Source: Streptomyces sp. SUK 48
GTDB lineage: Bacteria; Actinomycetota; Actinomycetes; Streptomycetales; Streptomycetaceae
DNA: 64,000 bases
NCBI RefSeq assembly: GCF_009650765.1
Contig: NZ_CP045740.1
Coordinates: forward strand, 3,131,001-3,195,000
Direction: 5' to 3'
The translations under genes were made by a program, and so were the position numbers. The stretch's first letter is position 1. Every line of letters starts with the position of its first letter. The notes beneath the pieces were generated by a model. The model was not told the origin of the DNA. It made no database searches and saw only the letters and a list, made by a program, of their open reading frames with translations. Shown here piece by piece: positions 36,929-44,404 of this stretch.

Positions 36929-38254
36929 TCAGATATGGCCGTCTTCGAGCATTTCGGTCACAAGGGCGGCGATCTGGGACCTCTCGGACCGGGTCAGGGT
37001 GACATGCGCGAACAGCGGATGCCCCTTCAGCTTCTCCACCACGGCGACCACGCCGTCGTACCGCCCGACCCGCAGATTGTCCCGCTGCGCCACGTCATGG
37101 GTCAGGACCACCCGGGAGTTGGCGCCGATCCGGGACAGCACCGTCAGCAGCACATTGCGCTCCAGCGACTGCGCCTCGTCCACGATGACGAACGCGTCGT
37201 GCAGCGAGCGGCCGCGGATGTGGGTGAGCGGCAGGACCTCCAGCATGCCGCGCGCGGTGACCTCCTCGATGACCTCCCGGCTGGTGACCGCCGACAGCGT
37301 GTCGAACACGGCCTGCGCCCAGGGGCTCATCTTCTCCGCCTCGGAGCCCGGCAGATAGCCCAACTCCTGCCCGCCGACCGCGTACAGCGGCCGGAACACC
37401 ATGACCTTCTGGTGCTGGCGGCGCTCCAGGACCGCCTCCAGGCCCGCGCACAGCGCCAGCGCGGACTTGCCGGTGCCGGCCCGGCCGCCCATCGAGACGA
37501 TCCCGACGTCCGGGTCGAGCAGCAGATCGAGGGCGATGCGCTGCTCGGCGCTGCGGCCCTTGATGCCGAACGCCTCCCGGTCGCCGCGCACCAGGCGGAC
37601 ATTGCCCTCCGCGGTGACCCGGCCGAGCGCCTTGCCGCGCTCCGACTGGATGGTCAGACCGGTGTGCACCGGGAGTTCGGACGCCTCGGGCACATAGAGG
37701 TGCCCGGCCTCGAAGAGGACGTCCACCTGCTCGCCGGGGAGCGTCAGTTCGGTCATCCCGGTCCATCCGGAGTTCTCCGTGATGGCCAGTTCCGCCCGGT
37801 ACTCCTCGGCGAGGAGTCCGACGGACGACGCCTTGATGCGCAGCGGCAGGTCCTTCGACACGACCGTGACGTCGAAACCCTCGGCCTGGAGGTTGCGGGC
37901 GACCGCCAGGATGCGGGAGTCGTTGTCCCCCAGGCGGTAGCCGCTGGGCAGCACGCTGGGGTCCGAGTGGTTGAGCTCGACACGCATGGTCCCGCCCAGG
38001 TCCCCGATCGGGATGGGGGAGTCGAGGCGGCCGTACCGCACCCGGTAGTCGTCCAGCAGGCGCAGGGCCTGCCGGGCGAAGTACCCGAGTTCGGGATGGT
38101 GCCGCTTGGCCTCCAGCTCCGTGACCACCACGATGGGGAGCACGACCTCGTGCTCCTCGAAGCGGGTCAGGGCGTTGGGGTCGGCCAGCAGGACGCTGGT
38201 GTCGAGAACATAGGTGCGCCGGTCGGGCTGGTGGCGCTTTGTGCTGGTCACCAC
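36929..38254 (-). CDS. phoH: PIN-PhoH family ATPase
   Basis: Starting with the GTG pair at 38254 and 38251, the protein has 441 residues. An N-terminal PIN domain (about 10-150; [32 protein letters not shown]) is fused to a PhoH ATPase (about 230-440; Walker [14 protein letters not shown], Walker [13 protein letters not shown], and [14 protein letters not shown]). This PIN-PhoH fusion (PhoH2 type) unwinds and cleaves RNA in mycobacteria; the same activity is likely here by homology. The upstream extension to 38527 is Arg/Pro-rich and non-coding. Its long leader contains two hairpins. Confidence 0.93.
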   Translation of the reverse strand: MVTSTKRHQPDRRTYVLDTSVLLADPNALTRFEEHEVVLPIVVVTELEAKRHHPELGYFARQALRLLDDYRVRYGRLDSPIPIGDLGGTMRVELNHSDPSVLPSGYRLGDNDSRILAVARNLQAEGFDVTVVSKDLPLRIKASSVGLLAEEYRAELAITENSGWTGMTELTLPGEQVDVLFEAGHLYVPEASELPVHTGLTIQSERGKALGRVTAEGNVRLVRGDREAFGIKGRSAEQRIALDLLLDPDVGIVSMGGRAGTGKSALALCAGLEAVLERRQHQKVMVFRPLYAVGGQELGYLPGSEAEKMSPWAQAVFDTLSAVTSREVIEEVTARGMLEVLPLTHIRGRSLHDAFVIVDEAQSLERNVLLTVLSRIGANSRVVLTHDVAQRDNLRVGRYDGVVAVVEKLKGHPLFAHVTLTRSERSQIAALVTEMLEDGHI

Positions 38255-38571
38255 GGAAGGACGTACCCCCTCGGATGAGGTCGGGGAGCGACGAGGTGGA
38301 AGCCGGGCCGGGAGGGCGGGACGGACCGGGCCGGCCGGCGGGCCATGCACACGGCGGGCCGGGGGCCGGACCTCCGCGGCGCTGTCGCACGGTCGTGCTG
38401 GTGCAAAGGACCTCCCGGGCGGACGGCCCCTGCCGCCCGCTGAGATCCGACGCCCGGGGTTCGGGCGTCGACCTGCTTGCTTTATGCCCTCGAAGGAGCG
38501 CCGCCATGCAAAAGCGGCCATCGCCACGCCGGTGAACTCCTGGTGACGACCGTTCGAACGGGAACGCGCGA
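38255..38571 (-). other. Leader/intergenic region of phoH with two hairpins
   Basis: No gene of normal size is present. Two stable hairpins lie at 38449-38469 (GACGCCCG with CGGGCGTC) and 38417-38438 (GGGCGG with CCGCCC). They are 10 bases apart and about 165-215 bases before the phoH start, and would be part of a structured 5' untranslated region if transcription begins near 38500. Confidence 0.4.
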
Positions 38572-38603
38572 GGGCCCCGCCGGTGAACTCACCGACGGGG
38601 CCC
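38572..38603 (-). terminator. Terminator after the cis-prenyltransferase gene
   Basis: GGGCCCCG-C-CGGTGA pairs with TCACCG-A-CGGGGCCC, a nearly perfect stem 12 bases beyond the uppS stop. Confidence 0.8.
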
Positions 38604-38614
38604 GCCCGCGTGTC

Positions 38615-39388
38615 TCAGCCGCCGAACCGCCGATGACGTGCGGCGTAGTCGCGCAGCGCGCGCAGGAAGTCGACCTTGCGGAAGGCCGGCCAGTAGACGT
38701 CGCAGAAGTAGTACTCGGAATGGGCGGTCTGCCACAGCATGAATCCGGACAGCCGCTGCTCCCCGCTGGTGCGGATGACGAGCTCCGGGTCGGGCTGGTG
38801 GCTGGTGTAGAGGTGACGGCCGATCATGTCGATGTCGACGGACTCGGCGAGGTCCGCCATCGTGACGCCCTTGTCGTGGGCCTCGGACAGCATGGAGCGC
38901 ACGGCGTCGGCGATCTCCTGCCGGCCGCCGTAGCCGATGGCCACGTTGACCACTATCCCCCGGGTGTGGGCGGTGGTCTCCTCGGCCTCCTTGAGGGTGG
39001 CCTGCATGCCCGCGGGCAGCAGGTCCATGGCGCCCACGTGGTGCACCCGCCAGCGGCCGTCGGCGGCGAGGGTGCGGACGACGTCCTCGATGATGCCGAG
39101 CAGCGGGACGAGTTCGTCCTGCGGACGGTCGAAGTTGTCCGTGGACAGCAGCCACAGGGTGACGACCTCGACATCGGTCTCGGAGCACCAGCCGAGGAAC
39201 TCCTCGATCTTCTCCGCGCCGGCCCGGTGCCCGTGGACGGTGGTGGAGCCCGACGCCTTCGCCCAGCGGCGGTTGCCGTCCATGATGACGCCGATGTGCT
39301 TGGGCACCTGGTCGTGGTCGAGGTGGCCTTCCACCCGGCGTGCGTAGAGCCTGACCAGCAGGCCGCGCAGTTTGTCGCGCAGGTTCAC
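38615..39388 (-). CDS. uppS: cis-Isoprenyl diphosphate synthase
   Basis: The GTG at 39388, with GGAGG six bases upstream, gives 257 residues. HIGVIMDGNRRWA carries the catalytic Asp (D37), HRAGAEKIEEFLGWC follows, and the C-terminal ELVIRTSGEQRLSGFMLWQTAHSEYYF and DVYWPAFRKVDFLRAL are the UppS signatures. The enzyme elongates allylic diphosphates with IPP to undecaprenyl or shorter cis-prenyl diphosphates, the lipid carriers for peptidoglycan. Streptomycetes have more than one paralogue, so the chain length of this one is not certain. The open frame upstream to 39676 is Arg/Pro-rich and excluded. Confidence 0.94.
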   Translation of the reverse strand: MNLRDKLRGLLVRLYARRVEGHLDHDQVPKHIGVIMDGNRRWAKASGSTTVHGHRAGAEKIEEFLGWCSETDVEVVTLWLLSTDNFDRPQDELVPLLGIIEDVVRTLAADGRWRVHHVGAMDLLPAGMQATLKEAEETTAHTRGIVVNVAIGYGGRQEIADAVRSMLSEAHDKGVTMADLAESVDIDMIGRHLYTSHQPDPELVIRTSGEQRLSGFMLWQTAHSEYYFCDVYWPAFRKVDFLRALRDYAARHRRFGG

Positions 39389-39582
39389 GTGGCCCTCCGG
39401 GGGGTTGGCGCGGGGTACGTTGCCGGGCCCGTCGAGCCTACCGCTGCCCGGGCCCTGGTCCGGCCCTGATGCGGCGGGGGCGAGGGGGCGGGGCGGGATC
39501 GGGATTCCGGTCCTCGCTGTAGGGACGCGCGCCGGGCGGTGACCGGTTCCCGGTCGGGACCTCTGACGCGGGCAAGAAAAAA

Positions 39583-39617
39583 CGGGCCGGTCCGTGGGGG
39601 GGAGACGGACCGGCCCG
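39583..39617 (-). terminator. Intrinsic terminator with T-run
   Basis: CGGGCCGGTCCGT pairs with ACGGACCGGCCCG around nine bases; on the minus strand it is followed by TTTTTT, rare in this genome. No known gene ends just upstream, since the nearest minus-strand stop is 457 bases away. Confidence 0.8.
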
Positions 39618-39933
39618 AGGGGGGGTTTCCACCATAACCCTTCGTAAGGGCGGATGGGGGCATTGGCGCCAAACAACTACTCTCCGGAGTCGCCCGAAAA
39701 CGCCCTGGTGGATCCGGAACGATGGATTCAGGGGTCTTTCCGGGCAATATGCCGGGGAATCCCAGGCAAACCTGGCCGTACGCGCTGAAACCCAAGGAAT
39801 TCGGAGACTTGCCGCCATCCGGGGGCGCGTCGGCGTGTTGCCCCCGAATCCCCCCGACGGACCACCCGGCGGGCGAACGGTGACGCGCCGGCCCCCGCGC
39901 GCCCCCACGGGGCGATCGCCCCGTTTCATGGCA

Positions 39934-39970
39934 CCGCGCAGCCCCCTCCACTGCGCGGTACCACCCGCGC
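39934..39970 (-). promoter_or_regulatory. T-box-like motif with two alternative hairpins
   Basis: On the minus strand GGGTGGTACCGCG (39966-39954) is identical to the conserved T-box core. The CCGCGC part can pair upstream (GCGCGG-GTGGTA-CCGCGC, 39970-39953) or downstream (CCGCGCAG-N9-CTGCGCGG, 39958-39934), with a GGAGGGGG in the second loop. No T-box stem I or specifier loop was recognised, and no aminoacyl-tRNA synthetase or amino acid gene follows. Confidence 0.25.
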
Positions 39971-40073
39971 TGCTTTGCTGGCGCGAATTACGTTGGTCTG
40001 AACTTACGTGACGGGTGGGGCTGGTGTGAACAGAGTCCGATAACGATGTGGACACTGCGGGCCCCCGGGCGGC

Positions 40074-40859
40074 CTAGCGGGGCTTGCGGGCGTCGAAGAG
40101 GTGCCGCGAGCTGTGGGCGACGAACGGCCCCTCCCGCTCGATCCGCTCGTGCAGCGCCCTGAGTTGGGGCTCGTACGCCTCGACGGTGAACCCGGGCACC
40201 ATCCAGACGACCTTGCGCAGGAAGTGGACAACCGCGGCGATGTCATGGAACTCCATCCGCAGCCGCTCCGCCGGCAGCGCGACGATCTCCAGGCCCGCCG
40301 CCTCGGCCGCGGCCCGCTCCCGCAGCGGATCCCGCGCGCGGCGCACCTCCTCGGGCTGCGGCCCGAGGAAGTACTCGACCAGCTCGAACACGCTGGCGGG
40401 CCCGACGTGCTGGGCGAAGTACGTGCCGCCCGGCCGCAGCACCCGCGCGATCTCGTCCCAGTGCGGCACCACCGGATGCCGGCTGAGCACCAGGTCGAAG
40501 GCGTCACCGGCGAACGGCAGCGGCGCGTCGTCCGGGGCGGCGACGACCACCACGCCGTGCGGCCGCAGCAGCGCGGTGGCCCTGGCCGTGTTCGGTGCCC
40601 AGCCCTCGGTGGCGGCGAGCAGCCCGGGCCGGGCCGGGGCGGCCGCCGCGAGGCTGAAGGCCAGCACCTCCCCGCCCCCGGTCTGGATGTCCAGCGCGGA
40701 CTCGGCACCGGCCAGCCGCTCCCCCGCCCCGCGCGCGTACCCCCAGGAGGGCCGTGCCTCGGTGGCCCGCCCCTCGAACCAGGAGAAGTCCCACCCCTCG
40801 GTGGGCACGGCGGCACCCTCGGCGAGGAGTTCGGCGAAGGACCGGCGCGCTGGAGTCAT
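40074..40859 (-). CDS. SAM-dependent class I methyltransferase
   Basis: From ATG 40859 the product has 261 residues (ATG 40868 would add three). Motif I is SALDIQTGGGEVLAF, motif II VVVAAPDDAPLPF, and FDLVLSRHPVV and IARVLRPGGTYFAQHVG are the motif III/IV region of class I methyltransferases. A C-terminal segment (HDIAAVVHFLRKVVWMVPGF) is conserved in homologues that are usually annotated only as methyltransferase. The substrate is unknown. It is transcribed alone, divergent from the DUF192 gene. Confidence 0.85.
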   Translation of the reverse strand: MTPARRSFAELLAEGAAVPTEGWDFSWFEGRATEARPSWGYARGAGERLAGAESALDIQTGGGEVLAFSLAAAAPARPGLLAATEGWAPNTARATALLRPHGVVVVAAPDDAPLPFAGDAFDLVLSRHPVVPHWDEIARVLRPGGTYFAQHVGPASVFELVEYFLGPQPEEVRRARDPLRERAAAEAAGLEIVALPAERLRMEFHDIAAVVHFLRKVVWMVPGFTVEAYEPQLRALHERIEREGPFVAHSSRHLFDARKPR

Positions 40860-41037
40860 GCCCTCCATGATGACGAGCGCCGCCGCCCCGGTCCTCCCCT
40901 TTTCCGCCTGCCCCGGGCGGCTGCCTTCGATCGGCGGCATGAACACACCGCCGATCGAAGTCATGGGGGCGCTTCCGGCGGGGGATGGGAAGGGCACGAA
41001 CGCTTTACGGGGCAGGCCCGTTGACGGTGGAGGAACG

Positions 41038-41409
41038 ATGGCGCGACGACGGTGGCGGGACGGCCGGGGAGTGCTGCGGGTCCCGGGCGAAGCCCAGGGG
41101 GTGGAGGTCCCCCTGGAGATCGCGGCCTCCTACCGGGCCCGCACCAGGGGCCTGCTCGGCCGGACCGGTATCGACGGCGCGCTGCTGCTGTCCCCGGCCA
41201 ACAGCATCCACACCTTCGGGATGCGCATGCCCATCGACGTGGCGTATCTGGACCGCCGGCTGACGGTCCGTGCCGTGCGCACCATGCGGCCGGGCCGCCT
41301 GGGCCTGCCCCGCCCGCGGGCCCGGCATGTGCTGGAGGCGGAGGCGGGCGCGATGGCGGGGTGGGGGCTGCGGGCCGGGGTGCGGGTGGAGGTGGGCGAG
41401 GGCGGATGA
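41038..41409 (+). CDS. DUF192 family protein
   Basis: The ATG at 41038, with GGAGG five bases upstream, gives 123 residues. EIAASYRARTRGLLGRTGIDGALLL, NSIHTFGMRMPIDVAYLDR and PRARHVLEAEAGAMAGWGL are the DUF192 signature. The family is small, single-domain and of unknown function. In many actinobacteria, as I recall, it is encoded at the end of Tad/Flp pilus loci, and here it lies convergently against the OmpA gene that ends the Tad operon. No signal peptide is seen. Confidence 0.88.
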   Translation: MARRRWRDGRGVLRVPGEAQGVEVPLEIAASYRARTRGLLGRTGIDGALLLSPANSIHTFGMRMPIDVAYLDRRLTVRAVRTMRPGRLGLPRPRARHVLEAEAGAMAGWGLRAGVRVEVGEGG

Positions 41410-41432
41410 GCCCCGGCCGCCGGTCCCGGCCG

Positions 41433-42065
41433 TCAGTCCGCGGTGCGCGGGAAGGACACCTCCACCCGGCGGTTCTTCTTGCGGCCCTCCTCCGTGGAGT
41501 TGTCGGCGATGGGGTACTGCTCGCCGTAGCCGCGGACCTCGAAGGTGATGTCGGGGCTGCCGAGGTCCTGGCCGAGGACCGCCTGCACGGCGTTGGCCCG
41601 CTGCCGGGAGAGGAGGACGCCGTGACTGGAGGAGCCGAGGTCGTCGGTGAAGCCGAAGACGCGGATCTGGGTGGCGTGCTGCTTCCTGATCTCGTCGGCG
41701 ATCGAGGCGATGCGGGCCTTGGCGTCGGCGCCGAGCTTCGCGCTGTCCTTGCCGAAGAGGACCTCGGCCTGGAGGGCGAAGGTGACGTCCGCGTTGGTGT
41801 CCTCGCGGCGCTCGTCCCCGCTCTGGTCCTCCACGACCGACTTGATGTCCAGCACCTTGGGCTGCGCGAGCGTGGCGCCCTCGGGCAGCTTGAGGTCCGG
41901 GTCCCTGGGGTCGATCTTCACGGGCGCGGCGGCGGACGGCGCCGTGTCGGGGGGGCCGGGGGGCCCGGTGGGGCCGGTGCCGTCGGCGTGCGCGGAGGTG
42001 AGCGTCGCGGCCAGCAGGAACGCGGCGGAGGTGAGGGTGAGCGCGAGACGGGGTCGGGTGGTCAC
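41433..42065 (-). CDS. Secreted OmpA-domain protein of the Tad operon
   Basis: The GTG at 42065 gives 210 residues with a signal peptide (LALTLTSAAFLLAATLTSAHA). A Pro-rich linker and a C-terminal OmpA/MotB peptidoglycan-binding domain (about 95-205) follow; IRVFGFTDDLGSSSHGVLLSRQRANAVQAVL, EVRGYGEQYPIADN and GRKKNRRVEVSF contain the diaminopimelate-binding Asp and Arg. In this position it probably anchors the pilus or secretion machine to the wall, in place of an outer-membrane secretin. It is the last gene of the minus-strand Tad operon, seven bases after the lipoprotein gene. Confidence 0.92.
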   Translation of the reverse strand: MTTRPRLALTLTSAAFLLAATLTSAHADGTGPTGPPGPPDTAPSAAAPVKIDPRDPDLKLPEGATLAQPKVLDIKSVVEDQSGDERREDTNADVTFALQAEVLFGKDSAKLGADAKARIASIADEIRKQHATQIRVFGFTDDLGSSSHGVLLSRQRANAVQAVLGQDLGSPDITFEVRGYGEQYPIADNSTEEGRKKNRRVEVSFPRTAD

Positions 42066-42072
42066 GGGGGCC

Positions 42073-42648
42073 TCAGCCGGAGATGGGGAGGGTGGCGGAG
42101 GAGAAGGTCGGCAGCTGGAACTCCACCTCGTTCGCGGGAGGCGCCGGGAACTGCATGAAGACCGCGAGGGTGTCACCGGCCCGCAGGGTCGTGAAGCCCG
42201 TCGTGGTCAGCGGCCGGCCCTCGGTGTCCCGCAGCACGTAGTACCGCTTCTTGCCCTTCGGGTCGACCAGCGTGGCCCCGCCCAGGGACCTGCCGTTCTT
42301 GATGATCTCGGTCTCGTTGCCGCTGAGCGCGGAGGGGACGACGACGCTCTGGGCGCCGTCGTTCTTCAGGGTGCCGTTGATGGTGACGAACCCGCCGGAG
42401 TCCCGCTGGGCGGACGTGATCCGGAGGCTCAGGCCGTCGGAGCCGCGCAGTTCGGCCAGCGGTTTGTCCGACTGCCCCTCCTGGGCGCTGGGTCCGGCCC
42501 CGGCCGTCCTGGAGGCGGACGCCGTCTTCGCCGGCCGCTTGCCGTCGTCGCCGCCTTTGCCGCACCCGGCCGCACCCGCGGCCAGTGCGGCCGCGACGGC
42601 CAGGGCGACCATCCCTCTGCGGGTCTTCGCGGTGAGCCGCATGGTCAT
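42073..42648 (-). CDS. Predicted lipoprotein of the Tad operon
   Basis: The 191-residue protein has a signal peptide ending in a lipobox (LAAGAAGCGKGGDD), so it should be lipid-anchored outside the cell. The mature part contains a beta-rich domain (about 75-185): SLRITSAQRDSGGFVTINGTLKNDG, SVVVPSALSGNETEI and GDTLAVFMQFPAPPANEVEFQLP. This is reminiscent of lipoproteins with DUF4352-like immunoglobulin folds. AGGAAG lies seven bases before the ATG. Placed between the TadG-like and OmpA genes, it may be an assembly or anchoring factor; no function is known. Confidence 0.85.
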   Translation of the reverse strand: MTMRLTAKTRRGMVALAVAAALAAGAAGCGKGGDDGKRPAKTASASRTAGAGPSAQEGQSDKPLAELRGSDGLSLRITSAQRDSGGFVTINGTLKNDGAQSVVVPSALSGNETEIIKNGRSLGGATLVDPKGKKRYYVLRDTEGRPLTTTGFTTLRAGDTLAVFMQFPAPPANEVEFQLPTFSSATLPISG

Positions 42649-42692
42649 AGTCCGCTTCCTTCGTCACTCATCGTTCGCCAGTCGGTCGTTCG

Positions 42693-43310
42693 TCAGTCGG
42701 CCAGATGCACATCGAAGAGGTCCTCGGGCCCGGGAAGCCCCGCCGGGTCGTCCGGGTCCAGGTTCCACACCTTGTCCTTGCAGGTGAGCCGGGGCAGCTC
42801 CGGCTTCGCGGCGCCCCGCGCGGCACCGCCCCCGGCACCCTTCGGCGGCAGCTCGAAGGTGCACAGGGGCTCGATCTCGGCGGTGGCGGAGGCCGTCGAG
42901 CGGAACTTCTCCGTGCCGGGTACGACGGAGTGGCCGACGGACTTGTCGGTCCGCACCTCGGCCCGGTACTTCAGCGGGCCGTCCGGTGCGCATCCGGTCA
43001 GCCGGGCGTCGTTGCGCCCGGCCAGTTCCCCGGCCCGCCCGCAGGGGTCGTCGTCGAGGGGCGCGTCGCCGTCGAGGACGGCCTGCCACTTCGTGGGGTC
43101 GAGCAGCACCTTCAGCCACTGGCCGGTGAGCTGGTCCCGCACGTCCTGGGCCGCCGCGAGCGCCGCGGCGTCGGCGGCCGTCTGGGCGCCGCCCCGGTTC
43201 ACCGCCGCCTGGCCGACCGCGAGATAAGCGAGCGCGAGAAAGAGCAGGCCCGCCACCACCGTGAGATAGATGGGGAAAGCCTGCCCTGCGTCGCGGCCCG
43301 GCCCGTTCAG
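42693..43310 (-). CDS. TadG-like pilus-assembly protein
   Basis: Coding similarity begins at a CTG at 43310 that overlaps the TGA of the pilin gene (CTGA), giving 205 residues; no ATG, GTG or TTG exists in a suitable place. DAGQAFPIYLTVVAGLLFLALAYLAVGQAAVNRG is a TadG/TadE-type N-terminal prepilin-like segment with one helix, followed by GGAQTAADAAALAAAQDVRD, typical of the Tad family. Cysteines in the external domain could form disulfides. It is probably a minor pilin or an inner-membrane assembly factor. The non-canonical start implies translation coupled to the pilin gene. Confidence 0.8.
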   Translation of the reverse strand: MNGPGRDAGQAFPIYLTVVAGLLFLALAYLAVGQAAVNRGGAQTAADAAALAAAQDVRDQLTGQWLKVLLDPTKWQAVLDGDAPLDDDPCGRAGELAGRNDARLTGCAPDGPLKYRAEVRTDKSVGHSVVPGTEKFRSTASATAEIEPLCTFELPPKGAGGGAARGAAKPELPRLTCKDKVWNLDPDDPAGLPGPEDLFDVHLAD

Positions 43311-43504
43311 CCGCCGGTGACCTCGGAGATCTTCGAGGTGATCGCGTCGTAGATGGTCTGCCCGATGCTCGTCCCGGTGATCGCCAGCACGATCGCCACC
43401 ACCACCGCGATGATGCCGAGGTACTCCACCGCGGTCTGCCCCCGGTCGTTCCGCGCGGCGCGGGTCATCAGGTACGTGACGGTGGTGTTGAACCATTTGC
43501 TCAC
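43307..43504 (-). CDS. Flp-type pilin
   Basis: The GTG at 43504, with GGAGGGG six bases upstream, gives a 65-residue prepilin. The cleavage site is in NDRGQTAVEYLGIIAVVVAIVLAI: Gly, then Gln with Glu at +5 and Tyr next, the Flp consensus, followed by a single hydrophobic helix. The mature peptide of about 32 residues ends with a short polar tail (TSIGQTIYDAITSKISEVTGG). It should be the major subunit polymerised by the TadA-TadB-TadC machine. No prepilin peptidase gene is in the operon, so processing depends on one elsewhere. Confidence 0.92.
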   Translation of the reverse strand: MSKWFNTTVTYLMTRAARNDRGQTAVEYLGIIAVVVAIVLAITGTSIGQTIYDAITSKISEVTGG

Positions 43505-43629
43505 GGTTGTCCCCTCCAGCAGCGCGTCCGGTCGGGGCACCGTACGAGGCGGTCACCCGCGCGGCCGAGGGTCCCAGGGCCCAACCCCGGGCCCATTTCC
43601 CGGTGTCGGCGCCGGTCCGGTCCGGCATC

Positions 43630-44385
43630 TCACGCCACCCCCAGCCATTTCGCCGCGGCCTGGGACCTGGTGGCGGTCTGGAGCTTGGCGAAGATGCGGT
43701 TGATGTGGTTCTTGACCGTCTTCTCGCTGATGAAGCAGGCGGCGGCGATCTGCTGGTTGGTCATACCGGACGCGATGAGGTCCATGATCTCCGCCTCCCT
43801 GGCACTCAGCCGGAACCGCGAGCGGATCGACTGTCCCATAGTGGATTGCAGTTGTGAAGGAGGAGGGGAGGTATTTTGGCCTTCGCTTGGGGCGAGTTGG
43901 GAGTCTCCGTGTGCAGGTGCACTCCCCCGCAGTTCGGCCAGTAACGCCCGGGTCGCCCCCGGTGTCATATGCGGCCGGCCCTCGTGGACGTCCCGTACGG
44001 CCCGTACCAGCTGCTCGCTGGTGAACTCGCCGTGCACCAGGTAACCCCCCGCCCCCAGCCGCAGCGCCTCCCGCACCGTCTCGGCCTCATGGCTGTAGGT
44101 GAGCATCATGACGGGCGCGAGGCGCGCCAGGTGGGGCAATGCCGAGATGCCGTCGACCCCGGGCATCCGGACGTCGAGGAGGATGACGTCCGGATGGTGC
44201 CGGAGCGCGGCCTCGTACGCCTCGCGGCCGTCCGCCGCCTGCGCCACCACGGTGGTGTCCGCGCGGTCCGTGAGCAGCGCGGTCAGGCCGGCGCGCACCA
44301 CGGGGTTGTCGTCGGCCACCAGCAGCCTCAGCCGGGCGGGCGGGGGGAAGGCCGGTATGCCGGGGTCGTTCGTGTGCCGGCGCAT
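43630..44385 (-). CDS. NarL/LuxR-type response regulator
   Basis: The 251-residue protein has a receiver domain (about 19-135; LLVADDNPVV, phosphoacceptor D71 in VILLDVRMPGVDG, LTYS) and a LuxR-type helix-turn-helix (about 190-251; LSAREAEIMDLIASGMTNQQIAAACFISEKTVKNHINRIFAKL). An unusually long linker of about 50 residues lies between them. A strong AAAGGAGG is twelve bases upstream of the ATG. It follows the histidine kinase gene by 19 bases and precedes the pilin gene, so it probably controls pilus gene expression in response to the kinase. Confidence 0.94.
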   Translation of the reverse strand: MRRHTNDPGIPAFPPPARLRLLVADDNPVVRAGLTALLTDRADTTVVAQAADGREAYEAALRHHPDVILLDVRMPGVDGISALPHLARLAPVMMLTYSHEAETVREALRLGAGGYLVHGEFTSEQLVRAVRDVHEGRPHMTPGATRALLAELRGSAPAHGDSQLAPSEGQNTSPPPSQLQSTMGQSIRSRFRLSAREAEIMDLIASGMTNQQIAAACFISEKTVKNHINRIFAKLQTATRSQAAAKWLGVA

Positions 44386-44404
44386 GGGGGTGCCGTGCCT
44401 CCTT

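Larger units (their letters stand above)
39389..40073. other. 685-base intergenic region with terminator and T-box-like element
   Basis: This is the longest gap before the rRNA genes. It contains a minus-strand intrinsic terminator (39583-39617) about 200 bases before uppS and a T-box-like sequence (39954-39966), also on the minus strand. An open minus-strand frame spans it but is Arg/Pro-rich without recognisable domains. A minus-strand non-coding transcript ending at the terminator is possible. Confidence 0.4.

Noticed and set aside
38506..38535. A nine-codon plus-strand frame (MQKRPSPRR) behind AAGGAG
   Set aside because: No gene follows on that strand that it could lead; probably chance.
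39583..40000. RNase P RNA or tmRNA in the gap before uppS
   Set aside because: Neither the RNase P core nor a tmRNA acceptor end (CCA and tag frame) could be recognised.
39438..40055. A 205-codon minus-strand frame before uppS
   Set aside because: Arg/Pro/Gly-rich, no domain, covers the terminator; more likely non-coding.
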